Positions 6,157 to 8,554 of a DNA stretch of 8,554 nucleotides are shown here, in pieces; the first letter of the stretch is position 1; each line of letters opens with the position of its first letter. The notes under the pieces were generated by a model. That model ran no database searches and had not been told where the DNA came from. It worked only from the letters and a program-made list of their open reading frames with translations. Position numbers and translations under genes: made by a program. The DNA is taken from assembly GCA_900544475.1 (NCBI GenBank), contig UQVU01000073.1:1-8554 (forward strand), read 5' to 3'. Source of the stretch: an uncultured Butyricicoccus sp. GTDB taxonomy: Bacteria; Bacillota; Clostridia; Oscillospirales; Butyricicoccaceae.

Positions 6157-8301
6157 TCACTGCTTCATCGAGAGTGAAATACGCTTGCTTTTCGGGTCAA
6201 CCGAAAGCACGGTCACATCGACCACATCGCCCACGGTCACGACCTCGGACGGGTGCTTGACGAATCGATTGCACAGCTGCGAGATGTGCACCAGACCGTC
6301 CTGATGCACGCCGATGTCTATGAACGCGCCGAAATCCGCGACGTTGCGCACCGTGCCCTTGAGCTTCATGCCCGGCTTGAGGTCCGTAAGGTCGAGCACG
6401 TCCGAGCGCAGCATCGGGGGCGGCAGCTCGTCGCGCGGGTCGCGGCCAGGCTTTGACAGCTCCTTTACCATGTCGTCGAGGGTCGGCACACCGATGCCGC
6501 ACCGCTCGGCGGCATTTTTTTCGCCCAGCTGATGCACGCGGGCGGCAAGCTCGCCGATTTTTCCGTCGGCGGCATCCTTCGCGGTGTAGCCGCACAGCGT
6601 CAGCAGGGTTTCGGCGGCCTTGTAGGACTCGGGGTGGACGCCCGTCCGGTCGAGCAGATTGTCGCTTTCCGGCACGCGCAGGAAGCCTGCGCACTGCTCG
6701 AACGCCTTGGGGCCGAGGCCTTTTACTTTAAGCAGCTGACGGCGGCCGGTGAAGCGGCCGTTTTCCTCGCGGAAGGAGATGATGTTCTTCGCGACCGTGT
6801 TCGAAATGCCGGCCACGCGGCTGAGCAGGGGAGCGGAAGCAGTGTTGAGGTCGGCGCCGACCGCGTTTACGCAGTCCTCTACTACGCCGTCAAGCGTTTC
6901 GCTCAGCCGCGCCTGCGGCATATCGTGCTGATACTGGCCGACACCGATGGCTTTGGGGTCGATTTTGACCAGCTCCGCGAGAGGGTCCTGAAGCCGACGT
7001 GCGATGGATACCGCCGAGCGGAGATTGACGTCGTAGTCCGGAAATTCCTCGGCGGCCAGCTTGGAGGCGGAGTAGACGGACGCGCCCGCCTCGGAGACGA
7101 CCATGTAGGCGATGCCGCCGCCGTTTTCGCGGATAAATTCCGCCACGAGCAGCTCGCTCTCCTTGGAGGCCGTGCCGTTGCCGATGGCGATGCAGGTGAC
7201 ATGATGGCGCGTGCACAGGCGGCGGAGCGTCTTTTTCGCGTCCTCCACGCGGCACTGCGGCTTGTGGGGGTAGATAACGGCGGTGTCGAGCACCTTGCCG
7301 GTCGCGTCCACGACCGCGAGCTTGCAGCCGTTACGGTAGCCGGGGTCGAAGCCGAGCGTCACCTTGCCGCGCACGGGCGGCTGCATGAGCAGCGGACGCA
7401 GATTGAGCGCAAAGATGCGGATGGCCTGCTCGCACGCCTTGTCGGTCAGCTCGTTTCGTGTTTCACGTTCGAGCGAGGGGAAGAGCAGGCGCTTCCAGCT
7501 GTCGGCGGCGGTGTCGCGCAGAAACGCGCCGAAGGGGTTTCGCGGATGAAGCACGGCGCGTGTGATGGCGGAAAGCGCCGCCTGCTCATCACATTCGAGT
7601 GTCACCTTGAGGACGCCCTCTTTTTCGCCGCGGTCGAGTGCGAGGACGCGGTGGCTCTGCATTCTGCGCACCGGCTCGGAAAAGTCGTGGTACATGGTGT
7701 AGGTGGTGTCGTCCGCGTTGTCGGACGCCGAGCGGATAACGCCGGTTTTCTGAATGATGTCGCGCAGTCTGCTGCGAAGAGAAGCATCGTCCGACAGATT
7801 TTCCGCGATGATGTCGCTCGCGCCCGCAAGCGCGGCGTCGGTGCCCGAAACGCCCTTTTCCTCGCTGACGTAGGGCTGCGCCAGCGCTTCGAGGGAGGGA
7901 GAGGCGTTCCGTGCGCTGAGAATGGCGTCGGCGAGCGGCTCCAGACCCTTTTCCCGCGCCATGGACGCACGGGTGCGGCGCTTGGGGCGGTAGGGGCGGT
8001 AGATGTCATCGAGCGCGGAAAGAGTTGCGGCGTTTTCGATGGCGGCGGTAAGCTCAGGTGTCAGCTTGCCCTGCGCGTCGATGGCGTCGCGGATCTCGGC
8101 CTTACGGGTTTCGAGACCGCGCAGATAGGCGAGCCGCTCCGCGAGCACGCGGATGGTCTGGTCGTCCATCGTGCCGTGCATTTCCTTGCGGTAACGCGCG
8201 ATAAAGGGCACGGTATTGCCCTCATCGAGAAGTTTTACAACGTTTGCAACGTACTGCTCGTTCTGCTGAAGCTCAGCGGCGAGCGTTTTGATCATATCCA
8301 T
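6157..8301 (-). CDS. tex: Tex family RNA-binding transcription accessory protein
   Basis: A 714-residue cytoplasmic nucleic-acid-binding protein of the Tex/YhgF family (the bacterial relative of Spt6), linked in other bacteria to transcription and toxin gene expression. Domain order is complete: N-terminal helical region with VPFIARYRKEMHGTMDD at residues 31-47 and LDDIYRPYRPKRRTRA at 97-112; YqgF/RNase H-like domain at about 313-440 (LGFDPGYRNGCKLAVVD, IGNGTASKESE, VSEAGASVYSAS); helix-hairpin-helix region at about 488-545 (LLSRVAGISNTVAKNIISFR, LLKVKGLGPKAFEQCAGFLR); and an S1 domain at about 643-712 (GTVRNVADFGAFIDIGVHQD, DGLVHIS). It ends just after S1, so it lacks any long C-terminal tail. 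The start at ATG 8301 is chosen over 8367 because AGGAGA (8314-8309) lies 7 nt upstream and MDMIKTLAAEL is a typical Tex beginning. It is not part of B12 synthesis. Confidence 0.95.
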   Translation of the reverse strand: MDMIKTLAAELQQNEQYVANVVKLLDEGNTVPFIARYRKEMHGTMDDQTIRVLAERLAYLRGLETRKAEIRDAIDAQGKLTPELTAAIENAATLSALDDIYRPYRPKRRTRASMAREKGLEPLADAILSARNASPSLEALAQPYVSEEKGVSGTDAALAGASDIIAENLSDDASLRSRLRDIIQKTGVIRSASDNADDTTYTMYHDFSEPVRRMQSHRVLALDRGEKEGVLKVTLECDEQAALSAITRAVLHPRNPFGAFLRDTAADSWKRLLFPSLERETRNELTDKACEQAIRIFALNLRPLLMQPPVRGKVTLGFDPGYRNGCKLAVVDATGKVLDTAVIYPHKPQCRVEDAKKTLRRLCTRHHVTCIAIGNGTASKESELLVAEFIRENGGGIAYMVVSEAGASVYSASKLAAEEFPDYDVNLRSAVSIARRLQDPLAELVKIDPKAIGVGQYQHDMPQARLSETLDGVVEDCVNAVGADLNTASAPLLSRVAGISNTVAKNIISFREENGRFTGRRQLLKVKGLGPKAFEQCAGFLRVPESDNLLDRTGVHPESYKAAETLLTLCGYTAKDAADGKIGELAARVHQLGEKNAAERCGIGVPTLDDMVKELSKPGRDPRDELPPPMLRSDVLDLTDLKPGMKLKGTVRNVADFGAFIDIGVHQDGLVHISQLCNRFVKHPSEVVTVGDVVDVTVLSVDPKSKRISLSMKQ

Positions 8302-8315
8302 AAGGGGTTCTCCTG

Positions 8316-8337
8316 AAAATAGTTTCGAAACTATTTT
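8316..8337. promoter_or_regulatory. Perfect 22-bp palindrome, likely operator of tex
   Basis: The sequence AAAATAGTTTC at 8316-8326 is followed directly by its exact reverse complement at 8327-8337, with no spacer. It overlaps the predicted -10 box and is centred on the predicted transcription start of tex, 14 nt upstream of its start codon. A perfect zero-spacer palindrome in this place fits binding by a homodimeric winged-helix or HTH repressor; a MarR-type protein is one possibility, which I cannot confirm. Since transcription would start near its centre, an RNA hairpin is less likely. Confidence 0.65.
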
Positions 8338-8361
8338 AACACAAGGAAAGGGTCTGTGCAA
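8333..8361 (-). promoter_or_regulatory. Predicted sigma-70/SigA promoter of tex
   Basis: On the - strand TTGCAC (8361-8356) and TAAAAT (8338-8333) are separated by 17 nt. The -10 matches TATAAT at 5 of 6 positions and the -35 matches TTGACA at 3 of 6. The predicted start of transcription is near 8326, giving a leader of about 25 nt to the ATG at 8301. The weak -35 and the overlapping palindrome suggest a regulated promoter. Confidence 0.5.
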
Positions 8362-8482
8362 ACCCAAGGGGAGGCTTTTCGCCCTCGGAGGGCGGGTGCC
8401 TTTTTTGCCGCCTTCGGCGGCGGGGAGTTTGCACGCTGCGGCGTGCGGGGGAAATGCTGCCGGGCGAAAGCCGGGGTTTGCA
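8357..8482. repeat. Hairpin-rich unit bounded by inverted repeats upstream of tex
   Basis: TGCAAACCC (8357-8365) and GGGTTTGCA (8474-8482) are perfect 9-bp inverted repeats. With a gap of six bases the match extends inward: GGCTTTTCGCCC at 8373-8384 against the reverse complement of GGGCGAAAGCC at 8462-8472. Inside lie further hairpins: CGCCCT/AGGGCG (8380-8394), GCCGCC/GGCGGC (8407-8421), GCACGC/GCGTGC (8431-8446) and a GAAA-loop stem (8460-8474). No coding sequence is apparent. It could be a MITE-like repeat or a tandem of terminator-type structures. The left end contains the -35 of tex. Confidence 0.45.
8372..8406 (+). terminator. Terminator-like hairpin with T run, + strand
   Basis: AGGC (8372-8375) can pair with GCCT (8398-8401), and CGCCCT (8380-8385) with AGGGCG (8389-8394) around a CGG loop. 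A run of six T (8401-8406) forms or follows the 3' base of the stem. The shape fits an intrinsic terminator for rightward transcription, but no + strand gene precedes it; it would only stop antisense or readthrough transcripts crossing tex. It may simply be part of the repeat unit. Confidence 0.3.
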
Positions 8483-8531
8483 AAAGGGGGTACAGGACAC
8501 CCGGACTTGCGTCCCGGTTTCCTATACCCCC
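8482..8531 (-). terminator. Long hairpin followed by T run, probable terminator of an upstream - strand gene
   Basis: GGGGGTA (8486-8492) pairs with TACCCCC (8525-8531), then AGGA (8494-8497) with TCCT (8520-8523), then ACC (8499-8501) with GGT (8516-8518), then GGAC (8503-8506) with GTCC (8511-8514), closing on a TTGC loop. Only three single mismatches interrupt the 46-nt structure. Read on the - strand the stem is followed by TTTT (8485-8482), so it fits an intrinsic terminator for a gene entering from the right of the window. The remaining 8532-8554 shows nothing I can assign. Confidence 0.5.
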
Positions 8532-8554
8532 TCTTGCGACTCCCCCTGACCTTC

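Noticed and set aside
6532..8316. 594-codon open frame on the + strand opposite tex
   Set aside because: It lies wholly antisense to a complete, well-conserved Tex. Its product is a run of Arg, Val, Gly, Ala and Asp with no recognisable domain, which is what the complement of G+C-rich codons gives.
8302..8367. 22-residue N-terminal extension of Tex from ATG 8367
   Set aside because: It would cover the palindrome and the predicted promoter, matches no Tex N-terminus I know of, and a strong ribosome binding site serves ATG 8301.

Overview
This window holds most of a cobalamin (vitamin B12) biosynthesis operon on the + strand (1-6082), facing a convergent gene for the RNA-binding protein Tex on the - strand (8301-6157). 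The G+C-rich DNA, the pathway genes of anaerobic (cbi) type, the clostridial-type CobU C-terminus and the AGGAGG-like ribosome binding sites suggest an anaerobic Firmicute, most likely a high-GC clostridium of the Oscillospiraceae/Ruminococcaceae kind. That placement is an inference from protein style; no marker gene is present.

Layout. 1-273 is the 3' end of cobU, cut by the window edge. It is followed without real gaps by cobS (270-1046), a very short second CobU-like gene (1043-1372), cbiB (1373-2329) and cobD (2334-3380). A 46-bp gap with a perfect small stem-loop separates these from cobQ/cbiP (3427-4926), cobO (4923-5450) and cbiC (5447-6082). Four junctions are 4-bp start/stop overlaps (TTGA or ATGA), so this is one translationally coupled transcription unit. 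Its promoter, and any cobalamin riboswitch, would lie to the left of the window.

How the genes work together. CbiC makes cobyrinate (cobalt-precorrin-8 to cobyrinate step) in the corrin ring phase. CobO adds the adenosyl group to cobalt. CobQ/CbiP amidates four side chains to give adenosylcobyrate. CobD makes aminopropanol phosphate from threonine phosphate, and CbiB attaches it. CobU activates the product with GTP, and CobS joins it to alpha-ribazole (phosphate). The set therefore covers the late half of the pathway plus one ring-phase enzyme; the other cbi genes, cobT and the threonine kinase are not in this window.

Non-coding parts. The 74 bp between cbiC and tex (6083-6156) are almost filled by a 67-bp element with 10-bp terminal inverted repeats. 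Upstream of tex there is a perfect 22-bp palindrome (8316-8337) overlapping the likely -10 and start of transcription, which looks like a repressor operator. Beyond it (8357-8554) no gene is seen; the stretch is packed with hairpins, including an inverted-repeat-bounded unit (8357-8482) and a long hairpin followed by a T run on the - strand (8531-8482).

The most unusual items are the 109-residue mini-CobU inside the operon and the palindromic tex operator. I found no clear sign of a wholly new multi-gene system.
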